Shown here piece after piece: positions 43,246 through 52,148 of a DNA stretch of 64,000 bases. The stretch's first letter is position 1, and every line of letters begins with the position of its first letter. The stretch comes from Gemmobacter nectariphilus DSM 15620. GTDB taxonomy: Bacteria; Pseudomonadota; Alphaproteobacteria; Rhodobacterales; Rhodobacteraceae. The stretch is taken from contig NZ_AUCM01000003.1 of NCBI RefSeq assembly GCF_000429765.1, positions 62,001-126,000 of the forward strand, read 5' to 3'. The notes below the pieces were generated by a model. That model did not search any database. It worked only from the letters and a program-made list of their open reading frames with translations, and had not been told where the DNA came from. The translations under genes were made by a program, and so were the position numbers.

Positions 43246-44294
43246 AACTTGACGATTTCGACTATCATCTGCCCGAAGACCTGATTGCCACCCGCCCGGC
43301 GAAACCGCGCAGCGCGGCGCGGCTGCTGGTGGCGCGGGGCGATGGGATCACCGATGCGCATGTGCGCGATCTGCCAGGGTTCCTGCGGCCCGGCGATCGG
43401 CTGGTGCTGAACAACACCAAGGTGATTCCCGCCCGCCTGACCGGCCGGCGCCGGCGCGACAGTGCGCAGGGGCCGGTCGAGGCCAAGGTCGAGATCACCT
43501 TGATGGAACCCATGGCCAGCGGTGGCTGGCGCGCCATGGCCCGTCCCTTGCGCAAGCTGAAGGCGGGCGAGCGCATCGAGTTTTCCGACCGGCTGTCGGC
43601 CGTGGTGACGGAACGCGGGGCCGAGGATGTCGTCCTGGCGTTCGACCTGACCGGCGCCGATTTCGATGCCGCCCTGGCCGAGGCCGGCACCATGCCGCTG
43701 CCGCCGTATATCGCTGCCCTGCGCGCGCCCGATGCCCAGGATGATCAGGACTATCAGCCGGTCTTTGCCCGCCATTCCGGTGCCGTTGCCGCCCCGACCG
43801 CCAGCCTGCATTTCGACGAACCCCTGCTGGCCGCGCTGGCCGCGATGGGCGTGGGCTTTACCGAAGTCACGCTGCATGTGGGCGCGGGGACCTTTCTGCC
43901 GGTCAAGGTCGAGGATGTGACCACCCACCGGATGCATGCCGAATGGGGCGAAGTGACCGAGGCTGCGGCTGCCGAAATCAACGCAACCCGCGCGGCGGGC
44001 GGGCGGATCATCCCGGTCGGCACCACCGCGCTGCGGCTGATCGAAAGTGCGGCGGGTGACAGCGGCATCGCGCCCTGGCGGGGCGAGACGGATATCTTCA
44101 TCTATCCCGGCTATCGCTTCCGCATTGCGGATGGGCTGATGACCAACTTTCACCTGCCGAAATCGACGCTGCTCATGCTGGTCTCGGCGCTGATGGGCAA
44201 GGACCGGATCGACCGGATCTATGATCATGCGGTGGCGCAGGGCTATCGGTTCTTTTCCTATGGCGATGCGTCCTTGCTGTTGCCGCAGGGATGA
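43242..44294 (+). CDS. queA: S-adenosylmethionine:tRNA ribosyltransferase-isomerase
   Basis: Adds the cyclopentene-diol precursor to 7-aminomethyl-7-deazaguanine in tRNA (queuosine pathway). The 350-residue protein has [26 protein letters not shown] at the N-terminus, [41 protein letters not shown] and [13 protein letters not shown]. Its ATG overlaps the previous stop (ATGA). No other que gene is in the window. Confidence 0.96.
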   Translation: MKLDDFDYHLPEDLIATRPAKPRSAARLLVARGDGITDAHVRDLPGFLRPGDRLVLNNTKVIPARLTGRRRRDSAQGPVEAKVEITLMEPMASGGWRAMARPLRKLKAGERIEFSDRLSAVVTERGAEDVVLAFDLTGADFDAALAEAGTMPLPPYIAALRAPDAQDDQDYQPVFARHSGAVAAPTASLHFDEPLLAALAAMGVGFTEVTLHVGAGTFLPVKVEDVTTHRMHAEWGEVTEAAAAEINATRAAGGRIIPVGTTALRLIESAAGDSGIAPWRGETDIFIYPGYRFRIADGLMTNFHLPKSTLLMLVSALMGKDRIDRIYDHAVAQGYRFFSYGDASLLLPQG

Positions 44295-44301
44295 GCGCAA
44301 A

Positions 44302-44348
44302 GCGGGGGCAGCCCCCGCACCCCCGGGGTATTTGGGGCAAGATGATGG
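44302..44348 (+). repeat. 3'-end GATATTT-family repeat, copy i
   Basis: The hairpin GCGGGGGC / GCCCCCGC (44303-44319) precedes CCCCCGGGG and the module 44326-44348, identical to copy h2. It lies directly after queA. Confidence 0.8.
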
Positions 44349-44522
44349 GGCGGCGTTTCAGGGGGGCAGGCCTGTCAGTCAGGCGCGCGGCGGGGATCGG
44401 CGCCATGCCGCGAAATGGATGATTGAAGTTGCGCGCTGATTGCTGGCGCAGACGTGAGGTCGGCGACGCTTTTGTCTGTTACGCTGGGGCGGTAAGGCAG
44501 CGGCGATTCAAGGGAGGCGGTC

Positions 44523-45746
44523 ATGCTGAAGGTTCTTGGAACATCCTGGCCGCTGCTGGCGGGGGTGATGTTGCTGATGGTCGGGAACGGCATTCAGGGC
44601 TCGCTTCTGGGGATCCGCGGCGCGCTGGAGGGGTTTTCGACCTTTCAGATGTCGTTCGTCATGGCCGGGTATTTCCTGGGCTTTCTGGGCGGATCGCGCC
44701 TTGCGCCACTGATGATCCGCCGCGTCGGGCATGTGCGGGTGTTTGCCGCGCTTGGCTCGCTGATCTCGGCGGTGCTGGTGCTGTATCCGGTCGTGACCGA
44801 TGTCTGGGCCTGGAGCGTGATGCGCGTGCTGATCGGGTTCTGCTTTTCGGGCGTTTATGTCACGGCGGAAAGCTGGCTTAACAATGCCTCCAGCAACGAG
44901 ACGCGCGGGCAGGCGCTGTCGGCCTATATGATCGTCCAGATGATCGGCATCATCGCCAGCCAGATCCTGCTGAATGTGGGGGACCCGTCGGGGTTCGTGC
45001 CGTTCATCCTGCCCTCGGTGCTGGTCAGCCTGGCGTTCTTGCCGATCCTTCTGTCGGCGACCCCGGCGCCGGTGTTTGACACGACGCAGCGCATGGGGTT
45101 TGCGCGGCTGTTCCAGATCTCGCCCCTTGGCTGTGCGGGAATGCTGCTGACCGGCGGGGTCTATGCGGCGATGATGGGCATGGCCGGGGTCTGGGGCATG
45201 TCGGTCGGGCTGACGGTGCCGCAGATCTCGGTCTTTGTGGGGGCGATGTATGCGGGCGGGCTGGTGTTGCAATTCCCCGTCGGCTGGATATCCGACCGGA
45301 TGGACCGACGGCGGCTGATCTTGCTGCTCGCGCTGGCGGGGGCGGGGGTGATGGCGTTGGCCAGCGTGGCGCCTCCGGCCTTTGGCCTGCTGGTCGCGCT
45401 GGCCTTTGTGCTGGGCGGGATCGTCAACCCGCTCTATGCGCTGCTGATCGCCCATACCAACGATTTCCTGCCCAATGAGGAAATGGCGGGGGCTTCGGCG
45501 GGTCTTTTGTTCCTCAATGGTCTTGGGGCCGTGGCCGGGCCGCTGGCAACCGGCTGGATGATGGAACGGCTGGGGCCTTCGGGCTTTTTTGTCTTCATCG
45601 CCGGGCTGCTGGGGGGGCTGGCGGTTTACGTCCTGTGGCGCATGACCCGGCGCGACACGCCGCCCGGTGCGCCCGGCTATCACCCGATCGCGCCAACCGC
45701 CTCGGCCATCGCTGTCGAGGCGGTGATGGAGCGGTCCGACAGCTGA
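44523..45746 (+). CDS. Major facilitator superfamily transporter (YcaD-like)
   Basis: A 407-residue inner-membrane transporter with about twelve hydrophobic helices. It resembles the YcaD-type MFS group: GIQGSLLGIRGALEGFSTFQMSFVMAGYFLGFLGGS, RVLIGFCFSGVYVTAESWLN, QFPVGWISDRMDRRRLI and NDFLPNEEMAGASAGLLFLNGLGAVAGP. The substrate is unknown. GGGAGG at 44514 supports the start. The 228-bp gap upstream holds repeat copy i and presumably the promoter. Confidence 0.88.
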   Translation: MLKVLGTSWPLLAGVMLLMVGNGIQGSLLGIRGALEGFSTFQMSFVMAGYFLGFLGGSRLAPLMIRRVGHVRVFAALGSLISAVLVLYPVVTDVWAWSVMRVLIGFCFSGVYVTAESWLNNASSNETRGQALSAYMIVQMIGIIASQILLNVGDPSGFVPFILPSVLVSLAFLPILLSATPAPVFDTTQRMGFARLFQISPLGCAGMLLTGGVYAAMMGMAGVWGMSVGLTVPQISVFVGAMYAGGLVLQFPVGWISDRMDRRRLILLLALAGAGVMALASVAPPAFGLLVALAFVLGGIVNPLYALLIAHTNDFLPNEEMAGASAGLLFLNGLGAVAGPLATGWMMERLGPSGFFVFIAGLLGGLAVYVLWRMTRRDTPPGAPGYHPIAPTASAIAVEAVMERSDS

Positions 45747-45774
45747 CATTGCACGGCTGGCGCAAAGCTGTCAG
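45743..45774. promoter_or_regulatory. CTGACA...TGTCAG half-sites upstream of the DUF924 gene
   Basis: CTGACA at 45743-45748 (overlapping the MFS stop) and TGTCAG at 45769-45774, with a 20-bp spacer instead of six. AGCTGTCAGG is shared with the tatA site. It may be a variant of the same operator or chance. Confidence 0.25.
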
Positions 45775-45800
45775 GGTGCCCGAAACGGGAGGGTTTGCGC

Positions 45801-46376
45801 ATGAGCGATCCGGTCGAGGTGCTGGACTATTGGCTTGGCGATCTGGGGCCCGAGGGCTGGTATGCCGGGGGCGAGGATCTGGACGCCGAGATTCGCGACC
45901 GCTTTGGCGATCTGTGGCAGGCTGCGGCCGATGGCGGGCTGGACCACTGGGTCGAGGGGCCGGCCGGATCACTGGCGTTTCTGGTCGTCACCGATCAGTT
46001 CCCGCGCAACATGTGGCGCGGCAGCGCCAAGGCGTTTTCCACCGATGCGATGGCGCTTGCTGCCGCGCGCAAGGCGATTGCCGCAGGCTGGGACATGGAT
46101 GTGCCTGAACCGGAACGGCAGTTCTTCTATCTGCCCTTCATGCATTCCGAAGCTCTTGCGGTGCAGGAAGAGTGCATTCGTTTAATGGATGAACGAATGC
46201 CGGAAACCGGCGCCTCGAACCAGCTGCACGCCCGCGCCCATGCCGAGATCATTCGCCGGTTTGGCCGCTTTCCCTATCGGAACGATGCCTTTGGCCGGGA
46301 AACGACGCCCGAGGAGCGGGAGTTTCTGGACAATGGCGGCTATGCGGCGATTGTCGAGACGCTCAAGGCCGGCTAG
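45801..46376 (+). CDS. DUF924 family protein
   Basis: A 191-residue all-helical protein of the DUF924 family, whose structures resemble TPR folds; function unknown. Conserved blocks are VLDYWLGDLGPEGWY, SLAFLVVTDQFPRNMWRGSAKAFSTD and RQFFYLPFMHSEALAVQE. GGGAGGG at 45788 supports the ATG at 45801. It lies between the MFS transporter and lpdA. Confidence 0.9.
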   Translation: MSDPVEVLDYWLGDLGPEGWYAGGEDLDAEIRDRFGDLWQAAADGGLDHWVEGPAGSLAFLVVTDQFPRNMWRGSAKAFSTDAMALAAARKAIAAGWDMDVPEPERQFFYLPFMHSEALAVQEECIRLMDERMPETGASNQLHARAHAEIIRRFGRFPYRNDAFGRETTPEEREFLDNGGYAAIVETLKAG

Positions 46377-46435
46377 GCCATGCGCAGGGGGCATGGCGGC
46401 CAGACGGCAAGGGAATTGCCCGGGCGCCAAAAATA

Positions 46436-46449
46436 GTTTAACGGTAAAC
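46436..46449. promoter_or_regulatory. Small inverted repeat before lpdA
   Basis: GTTTA-ACGG-TAAAC, 23 bp before the lpdA ATG in an unusually AT-rich patch. It could be an operator or part of the promoter region; nothing further supports it. Confidence 0.3.
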
Positions 46450-46471
46450 CACTTTCTTGAGGGAGGGGAAA

Positions 46472-47869
46472 ATGGCCGCCAGAAAGTTCGACATGATCGT
46501 CATCGGTGCGGGTCCGGGCGGCTATGTGGCCGCGATCCGGGGCGCGCAGCTTGGCCTGAACGTCGCCATTGTCGAACGCGAGCATCTGGGGGGCATCTGC
46601 CTGAACTGGGGCTGCATCCCGACCAAGGCCCTTCTGCGCAGCGCCGAGGTGTTTCACCTGATGCAGCGCGCCAAGGATTTCGGCCTGAAGGCGGACGGGA
46701 TCGGCTATGATCTGGATGCGGTCGTCGCCCGCTCGCGCGGGGTGGCCAAGCAGCTGTCGGGCGGCATCGGCCATCTGATGAAGAAGAACAAGGTCACCGT
46801 GGTGATGGGCGAGGCCAAGCTGCCCGCGCAAGGGGTCGTGTCTGTCAAGACCGACAAGGGGGTCGAGGATCTGACCGCCCCTGCCATCGTTCTGGCCACC
46901 GGCGCCCGGGCGCGCGAATTGCCGGGGCTGGAGGCCGATGGCGATCTGGTCTGGACCTATCGCCATGCGCTGCAACCGAGGCGGATGCCGAAGAAGCTTC
47001 TGGTGATCGGGTCGGGGGCCATCGGCATCGAATTCGCCAGCTTCTTCAACACGCTGGGCGCTGATGTCACCGTCTGCGAGGTGATGGACCGCGTGCTGCC
47101 GGTGGAAGACGCCGAGATCAGCGCCTTTGCGAAAAAGCAGTTCGTCAAGCAGGGGATGAAGATCCTTGAAAAGACGACCGTCAAGAAGCTGGACCGCAAG
47201 CCGGGTGTGGGCGTGACCGCGCATCTGGAAAGCGCCGGCAAGACCCAGACGGCCGAGTTCGATACGGTGATTTCCGCCGTCGGGATCGTCGGCAATGTCG
47301 AAAAGCTGGGCCTCGAGGATCTGGGCGTCAAGATCGATCGCACCCATGTGGTGACGGACGACTATTGCCGCACCGGGGTCAAGGGGCTTTATGCCATCGG
47401 CGATATTGCCGGGGCGCCGTGGCTGGCGCACAAGGCCAGCCATGAGGGCGTGATGGTGGCCGAACTGATCGCCGGGCAGCATCCGCATCCGATCAAGCCG
47501 AACTCGATTGCCGGCTGCACCTATTGCCATCCGCAGGTGGCCAGCGTTGGCCTGACCGAGGAAAAGGCCAAGGCGGCGGGCTATTCGGTCAAGGTGGGCC
47601 GCTTCCCCTTTGTCGGCAACGGCAAGGCCATCGCGCTTGGCGAGCCGGAGGGCCTGGTCAAGACGGTGTTCGACGCGAAAACCGGCGAGCTGCTGGGCGC
47701 GCATATGGTCGGGGCCGAGGTGACGGAACTGATCCAGGGCTATGTGGTCGGACGCACGCTGGAAACCACCGAGGCCGAACTGATGGAAACCGTGTTCCCG
47801 CACCCGACCCTGAGCGAGATGATGCACGAATCGGTGCTGGACGCCTACGGCCGCGCGCTGCACATCTGA
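46472..47869 (+). CDS. lpdA: Dihydrolipoyl dehydrogenase
   Basis: FAD-dependent E3 component reoxidising lipoamide in 2-oxoacid dehydrogenase or glycine cleavage complexes. The 465-residue protein has the FAD loop VIGAGPGGYVAAIRGA (10-25), the redox pair Cys43/Cys48 in GGICLNWGCIPTK, a second nucleotide loop VIGSGAIGIEFASFF, and the C-terminal HPTLSEMM with the catalytic His. GGAGGGG at 46462 supports the ATG at 46472. No E1 or E2 gene is adjacent, so which complex it serves is open. Confidence 0.93.
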   Translation: MAARKFDMIVIGAGPGGYVAAIRGAQLGLNVAIVEREHLGGICLNWGCIPTKALLRSAEVFHLMQRAKDFGLKADGIGYDLDAVVARSRGVAKQLSGGIGHLMKKNKVTVVMGEAKLPAQGVVSVKTDKGVEDLTAPAIVLATGARARELPGLEADGDLVWTYRHALQPRRMPKKLLVIGSGAIGIEFASFFNTLGADVTVCEVMDRVLPVEDAEISAFAKKQFVKQGMKILEKTTVKKLDRKPGVGVTAHLESAGKTQTAEFDTVISAVGIVGNVEKLGLEDLGVKIDRTHVVTDDYCRTGVKGLYAIGDIAGAPWLAHKASHEGVMVAELIAGQHPHPIKPNSIAGCTYCHPQVASVGLTEEKAKAAGYSVKVGRFPFVGNGKAIALGEPEGLVKTVFDAKTGELLGAHMVGAEVTELIQGYVVGRTLETTEAELMETVFPHPTLSEMMHESVLDAYGRALHI

Positions 47870-47898
47870 GCCGGGTCCGCTGGCGCCCCCCCTCCCCA

Positions 47899-47923
47899 TC
47901 CCTCCCCCACGAGGGGGGAGGGA
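47899..47923. terminator. Purine/pyrimidine hairpin after lpdA
   Basis: Ten-bp stem TCCCTCCCCC / GGGGGAGGGA with a 5-nt loop between the convergent lpdA and the small secreted-protein gene. It has no T-run, so its termination efficiency is uncertain. Confidence 0.5.
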
Positions 47924-47941
47924 GGCGCACCGCTTTGCAGG

Positions 47942-48256
47942 TCAGGCCGGATTGCCGCGGGCCGGTAGCGGATCGGCCAGGCTTTCCCAGGATTGGCCGG
48001 CAGCGATCAGGCACATCCGGCCATCGGGCAGGGTGACGGTGATCGTCCAGCTTCCGGTGCGGTCCGAGGCAAAGAGCTCGACCAACTGCTGCCGGCCGGC
48101 AAGGCCAAGGCCGCGGCGGGTTTCCTGATAGCTTTCGGCCAGCACCGCCAGCACCTGGGCGCGGGGTCCGCAATCGGGGGCCGGCTGGCCGTGGCCGGCA
48201 TGGGTGGCAAGGATCAGCCCGGCAAAGCCGAGCGAGAGGGCGAAGAGCTTGTCCAT
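47942..48256 (-). CDS. Small secreted hypothetical protein
   Basis: A 104-residue protein with an N-terminal signal peptide (KLFALSLGFAGLILATHAGHG) and a mature domain with two cysteines (PDCGPRAQVLAVLAESYQE and DGRMCLIAAGQSWE). It may form one disulfide. It resembles small periplasmic proteins common in Rhodobacteraceae, without known function. It is convergent with lpdA and divergent from the CoA-ester enzyme gene. Confidence 0.7.
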   Translation of the reverse strand: MDKLFALSLGFAGLILATHAGHGQPAPDCGPRAQVLAVLAESYQETRRGLGLAGRQQLVELFASDRTGSWTITVTLPDGRMCLIAAGQSWESLADPLPARGNPA

Positions 48257-48437
48257 CGGTCTGCCTTTCAGGAAAGCGGGTGTCGGATTGCGGCGCCATC
48301 AGGGCGCATGTGCCCATCCTGCGCCGCAGGGGGAAAGGCGGCGTTAATGGCCCGTTCGCCGCGCTGCGGCAGAAAGGGCCTTGCGTGATCGGTCGCAAAC
48401 GTGATCTTTGGCGCAACAATATTGCCTGGAGGGAATC

Positions 48438-49295
48438 ATGGATCGGTTGTCGCACCCCTGGCGTTCGGTGCTGTATATCCCCGGCTCGAAAGAGCGCGCG
48501 CTGGAAAAGGCCAAGGGCCTGGCGGCCGACGCGATCATCTTCGATCTGGAAGATGCCGTGGCGATGGAGGAGAAGCCCCGCGCCCGCGCCCTGCTGGCCG
48601 AAACGCTGCGCACGGCCGATTACGGCCAGCGCGCGCGCATCGTGCGCATCAACGGGCTGGATACCGAATGGGGCGCCGATGATGTGGCGGCGATGGTCGG
48701 CGTGCCGCTGGAGGCGATCCTGATCCCCAAGGTGAACTCGGCCGCCGATGTTCAGGCCGTGGCAGCGCTGATCCCCGGTGTCGATCTGTGGGCGATGATG
48801 GAAACCCCGCTGGGGATGCTGAACGCGGCCGAGATTGCCGCGCATCCGCGGCTGGTGGGCATGGTGATGGGCACCAACGATCTGGCCAAGGATCTGGGCA
48901 CCCGCTTTCGCGCCGACCGTCTGCCGATGATCACCGGGCTGGGCCTGTGCCTTTTGGCCGCCCGCGCCCATGGCGTGACGATTGTCGATGGCGTCTACAA
49001 TGCCTTCAAGGATGTCGAGGGCCTGCGCGCGGAATGCACCCAGGGCCGTGACATGGGCTTTGATGGCAAGACGCTGATCCACCCCGACCAGCTGGCGGTG
49101 GCGAACGAGGTCTTTGCCCCGTCCGAGGCCGAGGTCGATCTGGCCCGCCGCCAGATCGCGGCCTTTGACGCGGCCAAGGCGGCCGGGCAGGGCGTTGCGG
49201 TTGTGGATGGCAAGATCGTCGAGAATCTGCATATCGTGACCGCGCAAGCGACGCTGGCCAAGGCCGAGGCGATCGCGGCCCTGTCGGCGGGCTGA
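48438..49295 (+). CDS. mcl2: HpcH/HpaI-citrate lyase family protein, Mcl2-like (malyl-CoA thioesterase candidate)
   Basis: A 285-residue CitE-type TIM-barrel enzyme: SVLYIPGSKERALEKAKGL, DLEDAVAMEEK, RINGLDTEWG, ETPLGML and DGVYNAFKDVEGLRAE. In R. sphaeroides, Mcl1 (about 318 residues) cleaves beta-methylmalyl-CoA, while the shorter paralogue Mcl2 hydrolyses (3S)-malyl-CoA. Length, and the absence of the Mcl1-type N-terminus, point to Mcl2. The mesaconyl-CoA hydratase gene 0.9 kb downstream supports an ethylmalonyl-CoA pathway role. GGAGGG at 48428 supports the ATG at 48438. A generic citrate-lyase-like function is the alternative. Confidence 0.75.
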   Translation: MDRLSHPWRSVLYIPGSKERALEKAKGLAADAIIFDLEDAVAMEEKPRARALLAETLRTADYGQRARIVRINGLDTEWGADDVAAMVGVPLEAILIPKVNSAADVQAVAALIPGVDLWAMMETPLGMLNAAEIAAHPRLVGMVMGTNDLAKDLGTRFRADRLPMITGLGLCLLAARAHGVTIVDGVYNAFKDVEGLRAECTQGRDMGFDGKTLIHPDQLAVANEVFAPSEAEVDLARRQIAAFDAAKAAGQGVAVVDGKIVENLHIVTAQATLAKAEAIAALSAG

Positions 49296-49320
49296 GGCCG
49301 GCACAAGCGAAAGGCACGCC

Positions 49321-49863
49321 ATGACCCTGTTGATCCTCGGACTGGCCCTGTGGTGGGGCGCCCATCTTTTCAAAAGGGTGGCGCCTGCGGCGCGTGCCGG
49401 CATGGGGGGGCAGGGCAGGGCCATGGTCACGGCGCTGTTGCTGGTCTCGCTGGTGCTGATGGTGATCGGCTATCGCGGGGCCGATGGCGCCTTCTGGTGG
49501 GGCCGCAGCCCGGCGCTGGTCGGCATCAACAACCTTCTGATGCTGGTCTCGGTCTATCTGTTCGCGGCGTCCGGCATGAAGACGGCGGTGGCGCGTCGGC
49601 TGCGCCATCCGATGTTGTGGGGCGTCGTCCTGTGGATGCTGGCGCATCTGCTGGTCAATGGCGATGCGCCCTCGCTGGTGCTGTTCGGCGGGATCGGGCT
49701 GTGGGCGCTGGTCGAGATGGCGGTGATCAACCGGGCAGGCCCCTGGGTGCCGCCGGTGGGCAAGGGGGCGAAGATGGAAATCTTCGCGCTGCTGGGCACT
49801 GTTCTGGTCTATGGCGCCATTGCAGGCGTGCATTACATGCTGGGCTATCCGGCGTTCGGGTGA
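49321..49863 (+). CDS. NnrU family membrane protein
   Basis: A 180-residue protein with about five hydrophobic helices of the NnrU/Z-ISO family (LALWWGAHLFKRVAPAAR, RHPMLWGVVLWMLAHLLVNGD). NnrU was named from denitrification loci; the plant relative Z-ISO is a heme b carotene isomerase. The conserved histidines in WGAHLFKR and WMLAHLL could bind heme. No denitrification or carotenoid genes are near. It is followed after 4 bp by DUF1737. Confidence 0.9.
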   Translation: MTLLILGLALWWGAHLFKRVAPAARAGMGGQGRAMVTALLLVSLVLMVIGYRGADGAFWWGRSPALVGINNLLMLVSVYLFAASGMKTAVARRLRHPMLWGVVLWMLAHLLVNGDAPSLVLFGGIGLWALVEMAVINRAGPWVPPVGKGAKMEIFALLGTVLVYGAIAGVHYMLGYPAFG

Positions 49864-49867
49864 AGCG

Positions 49868-50071
49868 ATGAAACTCTATCGACTGTTGACCGAGGACGAC
49901 ACCTCGGCCTTTTGCCACAAGGTGACGGCGGCGCTGAACAAGGGCTGGGAGCTGCAGGGCTCGCCCTCGTATGCCTTTGACGCGGCGCGCGGCGTGATGC
50001 GCTGTGCGCAGGCCGTGGTGAAGGAAGTGCCGGGCATCTACACGCCCGAGACCAAGCTGGGCGAGCATTAG
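49868..50071 (+). CDS. DUF1737 domain protein
   Basis: A 67-residue protein matching DUF1737, a short domain of unknown function: YRLLTEDDTSAFCHKVTAALNKGWELQGSPS. It is probably co-transcribed with nnrU (4-bp gap). Downstream is repeat copy j. Confidence 0.85.
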   Translation: MKLYRLLTEDDTSAFCHKVTAALNKGWELQGSPSYAFDAARGVMRCAQAVVKEVPGIYTPETKLGEH

Positions 50072-50100
50072 GCCGGCGCGCCCGGCTCTGTTGACGGGAC

Positions 50101-50150
50101 CGGGGGGCCCGCCCCCCGGACCCCCGGGGATATTTATGGACAGATGAAAG
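50101..50150 (+). repeat. 3'-end GATATTT-family repeat, copy j
   Basis: The hairpin GGGGGGCCCGCCCCCC (50102-50117) is followed by GGACCCCC and the module 50126-50150 (GGGGATATTTATGGACAG plus ATGAAAG). The same order hairpin-GGACCCCC-module occurs in copy k. Confidence 0.85.
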
Positions 50151-50196
50151 GGCGGGCCGCGTCATGGGGCCGGCGCCGTTGCAGCGTGAGGGCAGG

Positions 50197-51228
50197 ATGA
50201 AGACCAATCCGGGGCGGTTTTTCGAGGAATATCGGGTCGGCGAGACCATCGTTCATGCGGTGCCGCGCACCGTCTCGGGCGGCGAGCGGGCGCTGTATCA
50301 TGCGATGTATCCGGCGCGCCATGCGCTTTACTCCTCGGATGAATTCGCGCGGGCCTGCGGGCTGGCGCAAAGCCCGATCGACGATCTGGCCGCGTTCCAT
50401 GTGGTCTTTGGCAAGACGGTGCCGGATGTCAGCCTGAATGCGGTGGCGAACCTTGGCTATGCCGAGGGGCGCTGGCTGAAGCCGGTCTATCCGGGCGATA
50501 CGCTGCGGTCCGAATCCACCGTGATCGGGGTCAAGGAAAACTCGAACGGCAAGTCGGGCAATGTCTATGTGCGCACCCGCGGCATGAACCAGCGCGGCGA
50601 GGTGGTGCTGGATTATGTGCGCTGGGTGATGGTGCGCAAGAACCGCCTGGACGCCCCCGCGCCCGAGGCGGTGGTGCCCGAGTTGCGCAAGGTCGTGCCG
50701 GCCGAGGAGCTGGTGGTGCCCGAGGGGCTGGACTTTTCCGCCTATGACTTCGCGCTGGCGGGCGAGCGGCACCGCTGGGGCGATTATGCGGTGGGCGAGA
50801 AGATCGACCATGTCGATGGCGTGACCATCGAGGAAGCCGAGCACATGATTGCCACCCGCCTGTGGCAGAACACCGCCAAGGTGCATTTCGATGCGACCTT
50901 CCGCGAGGATGGCCGGCGGCTGATCTATGGTGGCCATGTGATTTCGATGGCGCGGGCGCTGTCGTTCAACGGGCTGGCCAATGCGCAGATGATGGTCGCG
51001 CTGAACGCGGGGGCCCACGCCAATCCCTGTTTTGCGGGCGATACGGTCAAGGCCTGGTCCGAGGTTCTGGACAAGGCCGAGACGGCGGCGCCCGGCGTGG
51101 GCGCGCTGCGGCTGCGGCTGGTGGCGGTCAAGCAGGGGGCGGCGCCCTTTGCGCTGAAAGGGGCGGACGGGAAATACGCCCCCGAGGTGCTGCTGGATCT
51201 GGACTACTGGGCGCTGATTCCCGTCTGA
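50197..51228 (+). CDS. mch: Mesaconyl-CoA hydratase (beta-methylmalyl-CoA dehydratase)
   Basis: Interconverts mesaconyl-CoA and beta-methylmalyl-CoA in the ethylmalonyl-CoA pathway for acetate assimilation. The 343-residue protein has the length of the R. sphaeroides enzyme and two MaoC-like hot-dog halves (FFEEYRVGETIVHAVPRTVSGGE and WGDYAVGEKIDHVDGVTIEEAEHMIATRLWQNTAKVHFD). AGG directly upstream supports the ATG at 50197. It lies near the Mcl2-like gene; crotonyl-CoA carboxylase/reductase and the mutases are not in the window. Confidence 0.9.
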   Translation: MKTNPGRFFEEYRVGETIVHAVPRTVSGGERALYHAMYPARHALYSSDEFARACGLAQSPIDDLAAFHVVFGKTVPDVSLNAVANLGYAEGRWLKPVYPGDTLRSESTVIGVKENSNGKSGNVYVRTRGMNQRGEVVLDYVRWVMVRKNRLDAPAPEAVVPELRKVVPAEELVVPEGLDFSAYDFALAGERHRWGDYAVGEKIDHVDGVTIEEAEHMIATRLWQNTAKVHFDATFREDGRRLIYGGHVISMARALSFNGLANAQMMVALNAGAHANPCFAGDTVKAWSEVLDKAETAAPGVGALRLRLVAVKQGAAPFALKGADGKYAPEVLLDLDYWALIPV

Positions 51229-51246
51229 TCCAGTCGTGAATTCTCT

Positions 51247-51272
51247 AGCCGCCTGAAATTTGGGCGGTTTTT
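51247..51272 (+). terminator. Short intrinsic terminator after mch
   Basis: Stem CCGCC / GGCGG (51249-51253 with 51263-51267), extendable by A-T and G-U pairs, an AT-rich loop and TTTTT at 51268-51272. Confidence 0.6.
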
Positions 51273-51426
51273 CCGAATTCTGCGCTGCGGCTTGGCGGTC
51301 GCAGCGCAGGGGCGTGGCGCCGTTGCATCACCTGTGCAGGCGCAGCATCGGAGGCAACGGGCGCCTCTGGCAGCCGATCGGGCGACATGGTTTCGTTACC
51401 TCAATGACATGCAACCGAGGAACATC

Positions 51427-52083
51427 ATGCGTTCGATCATCGCCACTTCTGCCCTTGCTCTGGCCATTGCGGTTCCGGGTCTTGCCGCCGCGCAAGAGCT
51501 GAAGTTCTCGGCCGGCGCCACGCTGGCCAGCCAGTATGTTGCAGATGGCATCAAGCAGACCAAGGGAATCGCCTTCCAGCCCTGGGTCGAGGGTGAAGTC
51601 GGCGGCTTCTACTTTGGCGCCTGGATGTCGAACACCGACAAGGCCATCGTCGGCTCGTCGTCGGAAATCGACCTCTACGCCGGCTATCGCGGCGAAGTCG
51701 GCATGTTCAGCTATGACGTCGGCTATACCCGTTACTACTATCAGAACCCCAAGAACGATTGCTGCGGCGACATCATCGTCCAGCTGGGCCTGGCGCCGAC
51801 CGACAAGCTGAGCCTGGGCACCAAGGTCAAGTACAACCCGTCCAAGACCACCAACCCGACCAAGGCCTACAACCTGTCGATCTCGGCCGATTATGCGCTG
51901 ACCGACAAGTTCTCGATGGGCGCGGTCTATGGCAAGGTCACCAAGGGCGGCATGAAGTACTGGTCGGTTGGCGGCAGCTACGCGATCAACGATGCGCTCT
52001 CGCTGGGTCTGAGCTGGAACGACACCGACACCACCAAGGGTGTCGCGGTTCTGGCGGTGGACTACGCCTTCTCGTTCAAGTGA
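51427..52083 (+). CDS. TorF family putative porin
   Basis: A 218-residue outer-membrane beta-barrel protein of the TIGR02001/TorF family. The signal peptide is residues 1-22 (SIIATSALALAIAVPGLAAA). The mature part has alternating strands ending in aromatic residues (FYFGAWMSN, DLYAGYRGEVGMFSYDVGYTRYYY, LSLGTKVKYNPS) and a C-terminal Phe-containing strand (AVDYAFSFK) suited for BAM recognition. AGG at 51418 precedes the ATG by nine bases. It is a single-gene unit with a strong terminator. Confidence 0.88.
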   Translation: MRSIIATSALALAIAVPGLAAAQELKFSAGATLASQYVADGIKQTKGIAFQPWVEGEVGGFYFGAWMSNTDKAIVGSSSEIDLYAGYRGEVGMFSYDVGYTRYYYQNPKNDCCGDIIVQLGLAPTDKLSLGTKVKYNPSKTTNPTKAYNLSISADYALTDKFSMGAVYGKVTKGGMKYWSVGGSYAINDALSLGLSWNDTDTTKGVAVLAVDYAFSFK

Positions 52084-52105
52084 TCCTGATCTGAGGATTT
52101 GCCGG

Positions 52106-52135
52106 GGGGCCGCGACGCCGAGTCGCGGCCCCTTT
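52106..52135 (+). terminator. Strong intrinsic terminator of the porin gene
   Basis: Eleven-bp stem GGGGCCGCGAC / GTCGCGGCCCC (52106-52116 with 52122-52132), a 5-nt loop, then TTTCGTTT. Confidence 0.88.
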
Positions 52136-52148
52136 CGTTTGCGGGTCG

